From: Verrucomicrobiia bacterium | Lineage (GTDB): Bacteria > Verrucomicrobiota > Verrucomicrobiia > Limisphaerales > JADLHS01 | DNA length: 64,000 nt | Reading direction: 5' to 3' | NCBI GenBank assembly: GCA_026125285.1 | Contig: JAHCLO010000001.1 | Span: 124,001-188,000 of the forward strand | In this document: positions 7,892 to 17,551 of the stretch, piece by piece | Layout: every line of letters starts with the position of its first letter | Position numbering within the stretch: the stretch's first letter is position 1 | The notes under the pieces: generated by a model | The model's input: only the letters and a program-made list of their open reading frames with translations | What the model was told of the DNA's origin: nothing | Databases searched by the model: none | Made by a program: the position numbers and the translations under genes

Positions 7892-8713
7892 ATGTTCTTC
7901 GACACTCACGCTCACCTGGATTTTCCCGATTTCGCGGCCGACTTGCCACAGGTCATCGCGAGAGCGCAAGCCGCGGGCATCACCAAAATCATTTGCATCG
8001 GTACCGACGTGGACAGCAGCCGGCAGGCGATCCACCTAGCCGAACAGTATCCGTGTGTGTTGGCCGCCGTCGGCTGGCATCCTGGCCACGTGACCGCCGC
8101 GCCGGCAGACGTGCGCCCCGCGTTGCGCGCGCTGGCCCGCCATCCCAAGGTCGTGGCCATCGGCGAAACGGGGCTGGACTACTATCGCCTGCCCAGCACA
8201 CAGAACGCCGGGTCGCCGGCGGACGATGCCAGATATAAGGAACGACAGGCGGCGTTGTTTGAGCAGCACCTAGAAGTGGCAGCCGAGAGCGGCTTGAATT
8301 GTGTGATCCATCAGCGCGGTGATTGTCTCGCCGACACGCTCGCCCTGCTCACACCGTATGCCGACCGGGTGCGCGGTGTGTTTCACTGTTTTGCCGGAGA
8401 CGTGGACAACATGCGTCGCGTTCTGGCGCTGAATTCGATTGTCAGCTTCACCGGGATAGTGACTTTCAAGAATGCACAATCCGTCCGCGACACCGTTGCC
8501 GCCACACCGCTCGGCCAGTTCATGCTGGAAACCGATTCTCCATATCTCGCGCCCGTGCCCCACCGCGGCAAACGTTGCGAGCCGGCATACGTGAAGGAAA
8601 TAGCCGAAGTCGTGGCGAAGGTCAAAGGCTGCACCCGGGAGGAACTTAGTGCAGCGACTTGTGAAACGGCGGGGAATTTCTTCCACGGCTTGGGTGAAGG
8701 CGGGCGACGTTGA
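7892..8713 (+). CDS. tatD: TatD-family metal-dependent deoxyribonuclease/hydrolase
   Basis: 273 residues from ATG 7892 (MFFDTHAHLDF). The metal ligands of the TatD amidohydrolase-like TIM barrel are visible: H6 and H8 in THAH, glutamate in AIGETGLDYY, histidines in CVIHQRG and FHCFAG, and aspartate in LETDSPYLAP. TatD proteins act as magnesium-dependent 3'-5' exonucleases on DNA or RNA in the cytoplasm and take part in DNA fragmentation and repair. The length is normal for the family. An open frame extends to 7790, but only the start at 7892 gives the conserved N-terminus. It follows the kinase/Kelch region on the same strand. Confidence 0.93.
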   Translation: MFFDTHAHLDFPDFAADLPQVIARAQAAGITKIICIGTDVDSSRQAIHLAEQYPCVLAAVGWHPGHVTAAPADVRPALRALARHPKVVAIGETGLDYYRLPSTQNAGSPADDARYKERQAALFEQHLEVAAESGLNCVIHQRGDCLADTLALLTPYADRVRGVFHCFAGDVDNMRRVLALNSIVSFTGIVTFKNAQSVRDTVAATPLGQFMLETDSPYLAPVPHRGKRCEPAYVKEIAEVVAKVKGCTREELSAATCETAGNFFHGLGEGGRR

Positions 8714-8797
8714 GTACGAAGAAGTATCCAAGAATCAAACACCCAAGGGCGCAGTTCGAGGAGGCAAGCGTGTTGAGTGTCTGGGTCCTTGAATAAT

Positions 8798-11632
8798 TCA
8801 GCCTTCGTCCAGCGCCTCGGCCAGCACCTCAACCAGATGCTTGGGCCGCACTGGCGCGAGATGCTCGATCTGATGCCGGCAACTTGTGCCCGAGGCGACA
8901 ATGACGGTCCCAAACGGCTGCGCCCGGATTTTGTCAATCAATGGTTTCGCCACCTGAAGCGACAATTCGTACTTCGATTCCATCATGCCAAACGCGCCGG
9001 CCATGCCGCAGCAACCAGTATCGAGATAAGTGACTTTGCGCTCCGGCAACCGGGACACCAGTCGGTGTGTGTACGATGGATTCGTCAGCGCCTTGGCATG
9101 GCAATGCACATGAATGGCGACATTCACAGGTCGGGCTTTGAAGCGGAGCGAAGTCGGTTCGCAGCGCAGCAATTCGTCCAGGAATTGTTCGGCCAGAAAG
9201 CAGCGGCTGGCAATGCGCTCCGCGTCGGGCAGTTTCAATTCCCGATAATCCTCCAGGAACATTGAGAAGCACGACGGCTCCAGAAAGATGATGGGCGCAT
9301 GGTCCTCGTCTGCGGCCAACAAACTGAGATTGTGCCGACCAAGTCGCACCGCCTCGTCGAGGTTGCCCTGGCTGAACGCTGGCCGCCCGCAGCACAGGCG
9401 ACCCTGCGGCAGCGCCACCTCAAAACCCGCCGCCTCCAATAACTTCACCGCCGCGATGCCAAGGTGCGGATCGTGATAACGGACAAAAGTGTCATCCCAC
9501 AGAATCACCCGTCCTCGGGTGGGTGGGCGCGGGCGCTGATGCAGCGCAAACCAGCGATCGAACCGCTGTCGGGTGTAGCGAGGCAGCGGGCGCTCGGCAG
9601 TAATGCCGGTCAAACGCGCCAGCACCGTCCGCAACAATCCGAATTCGAGCAGCAGATTGGCGACGCGCGGCATCACGCACCCCAGGCGGCCGAGCCGATC
9701 CACTGAACTGAATAAACGTTGGTTGAACGTCAGCCCATCCCGGCGGATGCGCGCGTATTGGAGCTCCGCCTTCAGCAGCGAGAGATTCACGTTGGAAGGG
9801 CACTCGGTGGTGCAAGCCTTGCAGGAGAGACAGTGGCTCAACGCGGCATCCAGCTCCGCCGCCCGTAAGGGATCGCCGCTCTTGACGCCGCGCTGTTCCA
9901 ATGCGGCGCGAATTGCGTTCGCGCGCCCGCGCGTGGACATGATTTCCTCGCCGGTCACCACGAACGTGGGGCACATGGTAGGCGCACTTTTGCGACAGCC
10001 ACCGCAACCGTTGCACTGCTCCAGATTGCGGGTGAACGATTCGTCCTTGGCGGCAAACGCAAGCGTTGGCTCAAAGGGCAACTTCAAGGCGTAGCCCGCG
10101 CCCAAGCGCAGGTTCGTGTCCATGCGATAACGGCCATCATCAATCAGTTTGCCCGGATTGAACAGGTTGTGCGGGTCGAACGATTTCTTGATCTCGCGCA
10201 TGAGTTCATAAAGTTGCTCGCCCATCTGCTGTTTCAAGAACTCTGTGCGCGCGATTCCCACCCCGTGCTCGGCGGACAGGGATCCTTGGAACTGCCGTAC
10301 CAGCGCCGCGACTTCCTCGGACACTTGCCGAAACTTTTTCACGCCTTCTGCCGTATGCAAATCCAGCACCGGTCGCACGTGGAGCAACCCCGCCGCCGCG
10401 TGCCCATAGAACGAAGCCTGCAAACCCAACCGGGTCATCAACGTTTGCAGCCCCGCGTAATACGCCGGCAAATCCTGGGGTCGCACTGCCGCATCCTCGA
10501 TGCACGTGACCGGCTTGGCGTCACCCTTGCACCCCGTCAACACGGAAAGCCCCGCCTTGCGCAGGGCCCAGACCAGATTGATCTCGGCGAGCGTGTGCAT
10601 GATCCGCTTGCGGCGCCCCAGCGGTTTGCGCTCCATCGCGGCCAGTTTGTCCTCGACGTGGTCATAGAACTCCACGATTAACAGGGACTCGCACGGTTGG
10701 GCGTCGAGTTCGAGCAGGTCGCGCGCCTCGGCGAATTCCCGCTGCCCGCGCGTCTGATCGAGCAGCACGCGATCAATGTGCTCAATGGCCGCCGGCTTCA
10801 AATCCAACAACTCCACCGATGCCAGCATCGCCTCTGCGATCGAGTCAAAAAAGATCAACCCCAATCCAATTTCATCCGGTGTCGGCACCAGCTTTAGTTC
10901 CGCGGAGAGAATCCCCGCCAGCGTGCCTTCGCTGCCCGCGAGCACGTGGATCAGATTATCAGGCTCACGCACGACACGATCCAGGGCATAGCCGGGCCAG
11001 CGCTTGAGCAAACCCGGAGGGAATTCCTTCGCGATCTCGAGACTATTGAACGCAGCCATGTTGCCCATCAACTCCCGCTGCCGCGGCAACGAGTCGTGCC
11101 CTGGTCCCACCCGCAGCACCCGCCCGTCGCCCAGGACAATCTCCAGTTCATTTACGTGGTCCGCCGTGGTGCCGTAAATCGGAGTGCGTGCGCCGGAGGA
11201 ATTATTCGCAATCATGCCTCCGATCGTGGCCCGCGAACTCGTTGCCACGTCCGGGCCAAAGCACAAGCCTTCGGGCCGGAGGAATTGATTGAGTTGATCC
11301 AGCACCACGCCGGCACCCACCCGCACCGTCCGGAGTTCCGGATCAAAATCGGTGATCTGGCGGTTGTGCCGGGAAAAATCCAGCACCACGCCCTCGCCAA
11401 TGGCGCCGCCCACCAGGCCGGTGCCCGCGCCGCGGGGAATAACCGACACCCCGGCGTCCAAAGCGGCCACCAGGATCGCACTGGCCTCGCGCGGAACGCG
11501 TGGAAAGGCCACCGCCAGCGGTTCGATCTGATAATGCGAAGCGTCGGTGGCATAGAGCTGGCGCGTCAGATTGTCGAAAGCAATCGGACACTGCGCGGCC
11601 GCCAGCGCGGCGAGTTGTTGCGTGGGCGTCAT
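8798..11632 (-). CDS. FAD- and Fe-S-binding D-2-hydroxyacid dehydrogenase (GlcD-GlcF fusion type)
   Basis: 944 residues. An N-terminal FAD_binding_4 (PCMH) domain contains IPRGAGTGLVGGA and NNSSGART. It is followed by the FAD-oxidase C domain (RTEFLKQQMG), then two 4Fe-4S motifs, CNGCGGCRKSAPTMCP (about residue 535) and CLSCKACTTECPS (about 600). The end carries CCG-type cysteine-rich repeats (LCCGRPAF, DTGCCGMAGAFGM). This is the layout of D-lactate or glycolate dehydrogenases that pass electrons through Fe-S clusters to the quinone pool at the inner face of the membrane. All cofactor motifs are intact. The precise hydroxyacid cannot be told from the sequence. Confidence 0.92.
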   Translation of the reverse strand: MTPTQQLAALAAAQCPIAFDNLTRQLYATDASHYQIEPLAVAFPRVPREASAILVAALDAGVSVIPRGAGTGLVGGAIGEGVVLDFSRHNRQITDFDPELRTVRVGAGVVLDQLNQFLRPEGLCFGPDVATSSRATIGGMIANNSSGARTPIYGTTADHVNELEIVLGDGRVLRVGPGHDSLPRQRELMGNMAAFNSLEIAKEFPPGLLKRWPGYALDRVVREPDNLIHVLAGSEGTLAGILSAELKLVPTPDEIGLGLIFFDSIAEAMLASVELLDLKPAAIEHIDRVLLDQTRGQREFAEARDLLELDAQPCESLLIVEFYDHVEDKLAAMERKPLGRRKRIMHTLAEINLVWALRKAGLSVLTGCKGDAKPVTCIEDAAVRPQDLPAYYAGLQTLMTRLGLQASFYGHAAAGLLHVRPVLDLHTAEGVKKFRQVSEEVAALVRQFQGSLSAEHGVGIARTEFLKQQMGEQLYELMREIKKSFDPHNLFNPGKLIDDGRYRMDTNLRLGAGYALKLPFEPTLAFAAKDESFTRNLEQCNGCGGCRKSAPTMCPTFVVTGEEIMSTRGRANAIRAALEQRGVKSGDPLRAAELDAALSHCLSCKACTTECPSNVNLSLLKAELQYARIRRDGLTFNQRLFSSVDRLGRLGCVMPRVANLLLEFGLLRTVLARLTGITAERPLPRYTRQRFDRWFALHQRPRPPTRGRVILWDDTFVRYHDPHLGIAAVKLLEAAGFEVALPQGRLCCGRPAFSQGNLDEAVRLGRHNLSLLAADEDHAPIIFLEPSCFSMFLEDYRELKLPDAERIASRCFLAEQFLDELLRCEPTSLRFKARPVNVAIHVHCHAKALTNPSYTHRLVSRLPERKVTYLDTGCCGMAGAFGMMESKYELSLQVAKPLIDKIRAQPFGTVIVASGTSCRHQIEHLAPVRPKHLVEVLAEALDEG

Positions 11633-11836
11633 GCTCGTTGCGCGAGGCTGAATTTAGCGGTGCTCAATCGCGCTGACAATCTGGAATCCCGGGAACGAAT
11701 CCCGGGAACGTGTCCACCCGTGGACATGCATGCCAGTTACTGCGCTGAACCCTCTGCGCCGCTCCATGACCGCAGTGGGCTGGATAATCCGAGTCGCCAA
11801 CCGCGGCCATCCCACCGACAACACTTTGCGTGAACT

Positions 11837-12898
11837 CTACTTCGTCGAAAACGCAAAGATCGTGGTGCTTTCAAATCTCTCCCCGGGCCGCAGGATCGTC
11901 GAAGGAAAACTCGGATGGTTGATGGAATCAGGGTAGTGTTGTGTTTCCAGACAGAACGTGCCTTGTCGTCCAGTGTAGAGCTGCACGCCCGGTTCGGTGG
12001 TGCGGACTTCCATGACCCGGCCACTCCGGGGATCTCGGGCACGCGCGGCGGGCACGAGTGATTTTCCGCCGCTGTTGATGACGAAGTTGTGATCGTAAAC
12101 GGGCCTGGGTTTTAGGTCGTTGAGCCGCGCGCCAATCAGCGCCGGCGTGGTGAAATCCAACGGCGTGCCTTTGACCGGAGCGATCTCACCCGTGGGAATC
12201 AAGCTGGCGTCGGTGGGTGTGTAGTGATCCGCGTTGAGCCACAGTTCATGGCCAAGCACGTCGCCGCCGCCGGCCAGATTGAAGTAGGCGTGGTTGCAGA
12301 GGTTGACCAAGGTGGGTTTGTCCGTCGTCGCTGCGTAGTCCAGCCGCAATTCGTTGGCGTCCGTGAGGGTGTAGGTCACGCTGGCCGTGAGATTGCCCGG
12401 AAAGCCTTCTTCGCCATCCTGGCTCAAATAGGTGAGTCGCACAGCGGCGTGATCTTTCGCGACAGGGAGCGCTTGGGCCTGCCAGACCACATTGGCAAAG
12501 CCCTTTCGTCCGCCGTGAATGTGATTCGTGCCTGCGTTTGCTGTGATCTTGTATTCCACGCCGTCAATCGTGAACCGCGCGCCGGCGATGCGATTGGCCA
12601 CGCGCCCAATCACCGCCGCGGCAGGAACCGCGTTACGTCCGAGGTAACCGTCCATCGAATCCGCGCCGAGCAGCACGTTGGTAAACGCGCGCTGGCGATC
12701 CGGCACTTGCAGGTCGCTGATGATCGCGCCGTAAGTGATGATCTTGGCGGTCATGCCATTGGCGTTGCGCAGGATGAATTGCTGGATTTCCGTGCCGTCC
12801 TCGAGCGTGCCGAATACTCGCTCCTCCAATCGGGTAAGGGTCGTGGCGGCGGCGGTGGCGGCGCACAGCGTGACAACAAGGGCGAGCGAGCGTTTCAT
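11837..12898 (-). CDS. galM: Secreted aldose 1-epimerase (mutarotase)
   Basis: 353 residues with an N-terminal signal peptide (MKRSLALVVTLCAATAAATT). GalM motifs are clear: NAGTNHIHGG, the catalytic histidine region NHAYFNLAG, and the catalytic glutamate near GVQLYTGRQG/ETQHYPDSINHP. The enzyme interconverts alpha and beta anomers of aldoses, here probably in the periplasm on sugars freed from polysaccharides. It is divergent from the transporter gene at 13191 and stands alone. The 204 bp before the next gene contain a tandem CCCGGGAACG pair and a short hairpin (TGTCCAC/GTGGACA near 11710), possibly its terminator. Confidence 0.93.
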   Translation of the reverse strand: MKRSLALVVTLCAATAAATTLTRLEERVFGTLEDGTEIQQFILRNANGMTAKIITYGAIISDLQVPDRQRAFTNVLLGADSMDGYLGRNAVPAAAVIGRVANRIAGARFTIDGVEYKITANAGTNHIHGGRKGFANVVWQAQALPVAKDHAAVRLTYLSQDGEEGFPGNLTASVTYTLTDANELRLDYAATTDKPTLVNLCNHAYFNLAGGGDVLGHELWLNADHYTPTDASLIPTGEIAPVKGTPLDFTTPALIGARLNDLKPRPVYDHNFVINSGGKSLVPAARARDPRSGRVMEVRTTEPGVQLYTGRQGTFCLETQHYPDSINHPSFPSTILRPGERFESTTIFAFSTK

Positions 12899-13190
12899 TG
12901 GGTGTTCAATTGGAGACAGTTGTTCCGGTATCGCTGACGGCAGAGGTCAGAGCAGAAACTTGTGTCAAACGTTTCATCCGGTCGAACTGATCGCCGGCTG
13001 ATTTGACGTGCGGCACGTTCATGATGATGCACTCTGACTGAGCGGAACCCTGCCGGTCAAGCAATGGTGAACCAGGATTAATCAGGGCTGCAACCCAGGC
13101 GGGCAGCAGGCTGGCGCCAGCACTTGCGGGGCGGAATCACGATTTTCGATTTACGCTCCATTCGCTTCCCGGCATCTTCAGTCGCGCAGA

Positions 13191-14741
13191 ATGGAAAGCT
13201 CAACGCAACCTCCCATCCGTCCTCGTTGGTGGCACAACGAGGACTGGCTGGCCGTGATCGTAGGGGGGCTATTGATTGCCAGCGTGCTTGCTTTTTGGCG
13301 CCCGGCCCTGCCGCGGTTCCACTGGATGACCGCTTCCCACTTCGCCGCCGAAACCCGCGCCCTGCAAACACGCACGGCGGAATTGAGTGAATTGCAGGGG
13401 CTCGCCGCGCGAAGGGGAGAAGCCGCGTTAGCGGAAGCGCTCTCTGGACTCCATGGCGCGCTGGCGAGTGGGGACGTTCCGACAATTCGCCCGGCCCTCA
13501 AACAGGTTGAAGCGGTGGCCGCGCACGTAACGGCCTCGGATACGGGCAAGTCCGTGCAGAAGTTCATTGCTCCGCTGCAAAGCAAGCGCACCAGCCTGTT
13601 GAGTGACGTGGTCGGCGCCGAACAGTTACGGCGAACCTTGGTGCTGGGATTCATCTATCTGGTGATCGCCGCTCTCGCGGTACGCCTGCTGGGCGGGCGG
13701 GCGGCAGGATTCGCGGCTGGCTTTCCCGTGGTGTTTGCGTTGGCCTGGGGCGCGCAGTTGCTGGCAGGCAATGCCAGGATCAACGATTTCGGTTTGGAGT
13801 ACGTCATCTTCGCTCTCGGACTTGGGCTGTTGTTGAACCACGCGTTCCATCTGCCCGATTGGTTGCGCCAGGCCGTGCGCACGGAGTTTTACATCAAGAG
13901 CGGCCTCGTGATTCTCGGCACGGGCATCCTCTTTCAGGAAATCCTCCAGGCCGGCGTGCTCGGCCTCGCGCAAGCTGTGTTGGTGGTGACGGTGGTGTGG
14001 TATTTTTGCTTCTGGGTCGCGCGCCGATTGCGGGTGGATGACGAGTTTGCCGTGATGCTCTCAACGGCGGTTTCGATTTGTGGAGTCTCGGCGGCCATCG
14101 CGGCATGCGGGGCGATTCAGGGAGATCGCAAGAAACTCTCCTACGTCACGTCGTTGGTGCTCATCGTGGCATTACCAATGATGGTTCTCATGCCGTGGAT
14201 CGTGAAGCATTTTCAGATTCCTGAGATCGTCGCCGGCGCCTGGCTGGGGGGCACCCTGGACACCAGCGGTTCGGTGGTGGCCGCGGGCGCGTTGATCAGT
14301 GAACCGGCGATGAAGACCGGCGTGATCGTGAAGTTTTCGCAAAACGTGCTCCTCGGGGTGGCCGCGTTCGGACTGTCGGTCTGGTGGACGATCCGCCAGC
14401 GTGCCTCGGGCGGCCAGCGGCCCAGTGTGCGGTTGATTTGGGAACGGTTTCCCAAGTTCGTGCTTGGGTTCATCGTGGCGTCGCTGGTGTGTTCCTTTGC
14501 ACTGGATCCCGCGCTGGTGAAAGAAACCAAGGCTCTGCTAACCGGACTGCGGAATTTCTGGTTTGCGCTCGCGTTCGTATCCATCGGGTTGGAAACGAAG
14601 TTCACGGACCTGGTGCGAATGGAGGGAGGCCGACCGGCGTTCGCGTTCATCGGTGCGCAGGGCTTCAACGTCGTCTGGACGCTGATTCTTTCGTGGCTGT
14701 TGTTCGGAGGAGTTTTGGTCGCCGTGCCGGACATCAGGTAA
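13191..14741 (+). CDS. YeiH-type putative sulfate exporter family membrane protein
   Basis: 516 residues with about ten hydrophobic helices after residue 145. AVSICGVSAAIAACGAI and LGGTLDTSGSVVAAGA are hallmarks of the YeiH (UPF0324, Cons_hypoth698) family of putative anion exporters. Family members are about 340 residues. This one has an extra N-terminal part: one membrane helix (about 19-37) and a roughly 100-residue soluble, helix-rich segment (about 48-145) before the conserved core. The substrate is not known for most members. The gene is divergent from galM and convergent with the serine hydrolase gene, so it is probably monocistronic. Confidence 0.88.
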   Translation: MESSTQPPIRPRWWHNEDWLAVIVGGLLIASVLAFWRPALPRFHWMTASHFAAETRALQTRTAELSELQGLAARRGEAALAEALSGLHGALASGDVPTIRPALKQVEAVAAHVTASDTGKSVQKFIAPLQSKRTSLLSDVVGAEQLRRTLVLGFIYLVIAALAVRLLGGRAAGFAAGFPVVFALAWGAQLLAGNARINDFGLEYVIFALGLGLLLNHAFHLPDWLRQAVRTEFYIKSGLVILGTGILFQEILQAGVLGLAQAVLVVTVVWYFCFWVARRLRVDDEFAVMLSTAVSICGVSAAIAACGAIQGDRKKLSYVTSLVLIVALPMMVLMPWIVKHFQIPEIVAGAWLGGTLDTSGSVVAAGALISEPAMKTGVIVKFSQNVLLGVAAFGLSVWWTIRQRASGGQRPSVRLIWERFPKFVLGFIVASLVCSFALDPALVKETKALLTGLRNFWFALAFVSIGLETKFTDLVRMEGGRPAFAFIGAQGFNVVWTLILSWLLFGGVLVAVPDIR

Positions 14742-14806
14742 TCGGTCCGGCGGCGCGAGCCAAGCGAGGTCATGGTCCGACCAAATCCGGCGAGAAGTAA
14801 CGCGCG

Positions 14807-15985
14807 CTACCTTTGCCCGGCAGAAGCAACCGCAGCGTCGAACGCGGTGGTTACCGCAGCTATCAATTCTCCGCGCACGCGATTGATCCGGTTGTTGTCA
14901 CGGGTGGGATGAACGCGATTGGTCAGCAGCACGATGTAGAGTCTCCGCTCTGGGTCCAGCCACATCGAAGTGCCGGTGAAACCGGTGTGGGAAATCGCCG
15001 GACCAAAACTGCCGGAATCATTCTTCGTCAATCCCCAGCCCAAGGTGCGATGCGAACGACGATCAAAGTCCCGCTCGCGCAGAAAGTCCTCCATCACCGG
15101 TTTGGGAAACAACTGACTGCGGCCCTCCAAGCCGCGCAGCATTTCCGCGGCGAACTTACCCAGGTCTTCGGCCGTGGCGAACAAGCCGGCGTGGCCCGTG
15201 ATACCCTGCCCTGCCCGAGCGTTCTCGTCATGCACCACCCCGCGCACGAATTCACCGGTGTCCGGCAATCGTTCGGTAGGCGGAATTCGCGCATGCAGTC
15301 TCTCCGACGGATTGCGACAGGTGTTGGTCATCTGCAACGGGCCAAAAACCAACTCGCGTTCCAGTTGCACCAGCGGCTTGCCGCCGAGGCGCGCGGCGAT
15401 TTCACCGGCGAGAATCATGCCGGGATCACTGTAACGGTAGTTTCTTCCCGGCTCGCTCTCCAACGGCGTGGCGCAAATCGCCGCGAGCAGTTCGGCATAG
15501 GAAGTGGTGGATTTGTAGAAGGGCTTCCAGGAAACCAGTCCGGCGGTGTGCGTGAGCAGATGTTCCAGCGTGATTCTCTCGCGTCGGCCCTTCTCCTCGG
15601 CGGTGGCTGCGGTGGCGATAAATTCCGGCAGATGCCGGCCGACAGGCTCATCCAATTGCACCTTCTCCAGTGCTGCCAGGCGCATGTAAACGGCGGTAGT
15701 GCCCGCGACTTTTGTCACCGATGCGAGATCATAGATGGTCGTCTTCTCCACCGCCGCTCCGTCCGCGTAGTCAAACCTGCCGCACGCCGCGGACCAAAGG
15801 ACTTTGTCGCCGGTACCCACCGTCACCGTGCAACCGGGATACGCGCGGTCTTCGATTCCTTGTTCGAGAATCGTCTGCGCCGCGGTGAAATCGAGGGTTG
15901 CCGGTTCTCCCTGCGCCCAAGCTGGAGATGCGAGAAAGATCCCGCCCGAAAGGAGGCTCAGTTGAAATGTGTGTTGCCAGTTCAT
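14807..15985 (-). CDS. Secreted serine hydrolase of the beta-lactamase (class C)/DD-peptidase family
   Basis: 392 residues from ATG 15985, starting MNWQHTFQLSLLSGGIFLASPAWAQ, a signal peptide with cleavage after AWAQ. The active-site motifs are SVTK (S-x-x-K, in DLASVTKVAGTT), YSDPG (the Y-x-N-like element) and HTGFTGT (K/H-x-G). This set fits class C beta-lactamase-like esterases and peptidases rather than a proven antibiotic-resistance enzyme. It acts in the periplasm or at the surface, perhaps on peptidoglycan peptides or esters. Upstream residues open to 16135 are not homologous-looking. It converges with the YeiH gene. Confidence 0.9.
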   Translation of the reverse strand: MNWQHTFQLSLLSGGIFLASPAWAQGEPATLDFTAAQTILEQGIEDRAYPGCTVTVGTGDKVLWSAACGRFDYADGAAVEKTTIYDLASVTKVAGTTAVYMRLAALEKVQLDEPVGRHLPEFIATAATAEEKGRRERITLEHLLTHTAGLVSWKPFYKSTTSYAELLAAICATPLESEPGRNYRYSDPGMILAGEIAARLGGKPLVQLERELVFGPLQMTNTCRNPSERLHARIPPTERLPDTGEFVRGVVHDENARAGQGITGHAGLFATAEDLGKFAAEMLRGLEGRSQLFPKPVMEDFLRERDFDRRSHRTLGWGLTKNDSGSFGPAISHTGFTGTSMWLDPERRLYIVLLTNRVHPTRDNNRINRVRGELIAAVTTAFDAAVASAGQR

Positions 15986-16124
15986 GCGCAGCACTGATAC
16001 GCAATGCCCGGTGGTGGCGCACTGAAAATCTGCCTTTCGCAAGCGAGTGAGCGGCACCGCGCAATGGGTGCGTCCGCGACTGAAGGATTGTCCCCCGCAA
16101 AGCGGCGCGCTACAGTCTCCAGCG

Positions 16125-16400
16125 ATGAAGCGCAAGACGCGACAAGAGATTCTGGACCTTTACTTCCTGGATGCCCGCAGCCGGTTGATTGACCTGGCGG
16201 CGTTTCTCGACCGGGTGGAGCGGGCCTCGGGACCAGACGATTTCCGCCTGAAGACTTTTCGCAAAGCCCTCCACGAGCTTTCCGGCGCGAAGAAACAACG
16301 GGCCAGACGGGTGCTGCTCGCTTTCAGCGACCCCACCCGGCATCCCATCCCGGTGGCGACCACCAAAGCTGCCTGCGGCGCCTGGCCGGATGCGCGATGA
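16125..16400 (+). CDS. Small conserved-looking protein upstream of the EboB-like hydrolase
   Basis: 91 residues from ATG 16125 (MKRKTRQEILDLYFLDARS). It is highly charged and helical, with a FLDRVERA segment and a C-terminal SDPTRHPIPVATTKAACGAW. There is no signal peptide or membrane helix and no domain I can name. It lies 91 bp upstream of the TatD-like gene on the same strand, and I have an impression, not verifiable here, that such small proteins accompany EboB-like hydrolases in Verrucomicrobia. Function unknown. Confidence 0.65.
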   Translation: MKRKTRQEILDLYFLDARSRLIDLAAFLDRVERASGPDDFRLKTFRKALHELSGAKKQRARRVLLAFSDPTRHPIPVATTKAACGAWPDAR

Positions 16401-16491
16401 ATTCAAAGTGATGCAGCGCGACCGCGGGCAGAGTATGAGATTCAGATCAAGACCAGGATTAAGATCAATGGAAGCAAGGGACTGAGACAAC

Positions 16492-17301
16492 ATGAAGTAT
16501 ATTGAACCCCACGCTCACATGGTCAGCCGGGTCACGGACGATTACGTGAAAATGACCACGGCGGGTTGCGCGGCGGTGTGCGAGCCGGCGTTCTGGGCCG
16601 GCTTTGACCGCAGTTCGCCCGACGGCTTCCACGACTATTTTTGCCAGTTGACCGAGCACGAGCCGAAGCGCGCGGCAAAGTTCGGGCTGAAACATTTTTC
16701 CTGGCTCTGCATCAATCCCAAGGAGTCCGAGGATGTCAAACTCGCGGAGGAAGTTCTGGCCTTGATTCCGCAGTTTCTCGACCGGCCCAATGTGCTGGGC
16801 ATCGGAGAGATTGGTTTGAACAAGAATTCGCGCAACGAACTCAAGGTGCTCGAACGGCATGTGGACCTCGCCGCGCGCCACGATCAACTCATCCTAGTCC
16901 ACACGCCGCATCTCGAAGACAAACTCAAAGGCACGCGGCTGATTCTGGACGTGCTCAAGAGTGACCGGCGCATCAAGCCCGGGCGGGTGATCATTGATCA
17001 CGTCGAGGAACACACCGTGAAACTCGTGCTCAATACCGGCATGTGGGCGGGCATGACGCTTTACCCGGAAACCAAATGCACGCCGGCGCGCGCGATTGAC
17101 ATCCTGGAGAACTTCGGCCGCGAGCGGCTCTGGCTGAACAGCGCCTGCGATTGGGGCGTGAGCGATCCGCTGGCGGTGCCGCGCACCGCGTTGGAGATGA
17201 AACGCCGCGGGCATCGCGCACGCGCCATCGAGCGCGTGGTGTACCAGAATCCAATGACATTTCTGAGCCAGTGCCCGAAGTTCAAGCTAACCGAAGATTG
17301 A
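16492..17301 (+). CDS. TatD-like hydrolase resembling EboB
   Basis: 269 residues starting [18 protein letters not shown]. Metal ligands of the amidohydrolase barrel are present: PHAHM (H7, H9), glutamate in [10 protein letters not shown], histidines in LVHTPH and IDHVEEHT, and aspartate in [10 protein letters not shown]. The N-terminal EPHAHM-SRVTDDY and the phrase AVCEPAFW are characteristic of the EboB branch, part of the ebo metabolite-traffic cluster of cyanobacteria, Bacteroidetes and eustigmatophyte endosymbionts. None of the other ebo genes (A, C, D, E, F) lies in this window, so the assignment rests on sequence resemblance. The protein is cytoplasmic. Its substrate is unknown. Confidence 0.85.
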   Translation: MKYIEPHAHMVSRVTDDYVKMTTAGCAAVCEPAFWAGFDRSSPDGFHDYFCQLTEHEPKRAAKFGLKHFSWLCINPKESEDVKLAEEVLALIPQFLDRPNVLGIGEIGLNKNSRNELKVLERHVDLAARHDQLILVHTPHLEDKLKGTRLILDVLKSDRRIKPGRVIIDHVEEHTVKLVLNTGMWAGMTLYPETKCTPARAIDILENFGRERLWLNSACDWGVSDPLAVPRTALEMKRRGHRARAIERVVYQNPMTFLSQCPKFKLTED

Positions 17302-17551
17302 GTGTTGCTCGCCGTTTTGTCCCCCGAAGCGTGGCGTGGCAAACCGAACCCGCGCGGCGACACAAACATCCTTGTTTTTCATGCACCAGAGCCGCATCCT
17401 GCTGTCCGGTTCGTGCGTCCCATGTCAGATTATTCGCCAACCCAGCGCCCCTTGGCCGCCGCGCGGCTGCAACAGCGACCCGTGACCCGGCGGTGGCTGG
17501 TTGCCACGCGACGCCCGCCGCTTTTGTTGAGCTTGCGGACACCCTGTTGAA

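Noticed and set aside
14807-15985. Antibiotic-resistance beta-lactamase
   Set aside because: The S-x-x-K, Y-S-D and H-x-G motifs fit the broad serine-hydrolase family. Nothing indicates beta-lactam hydrolysis.
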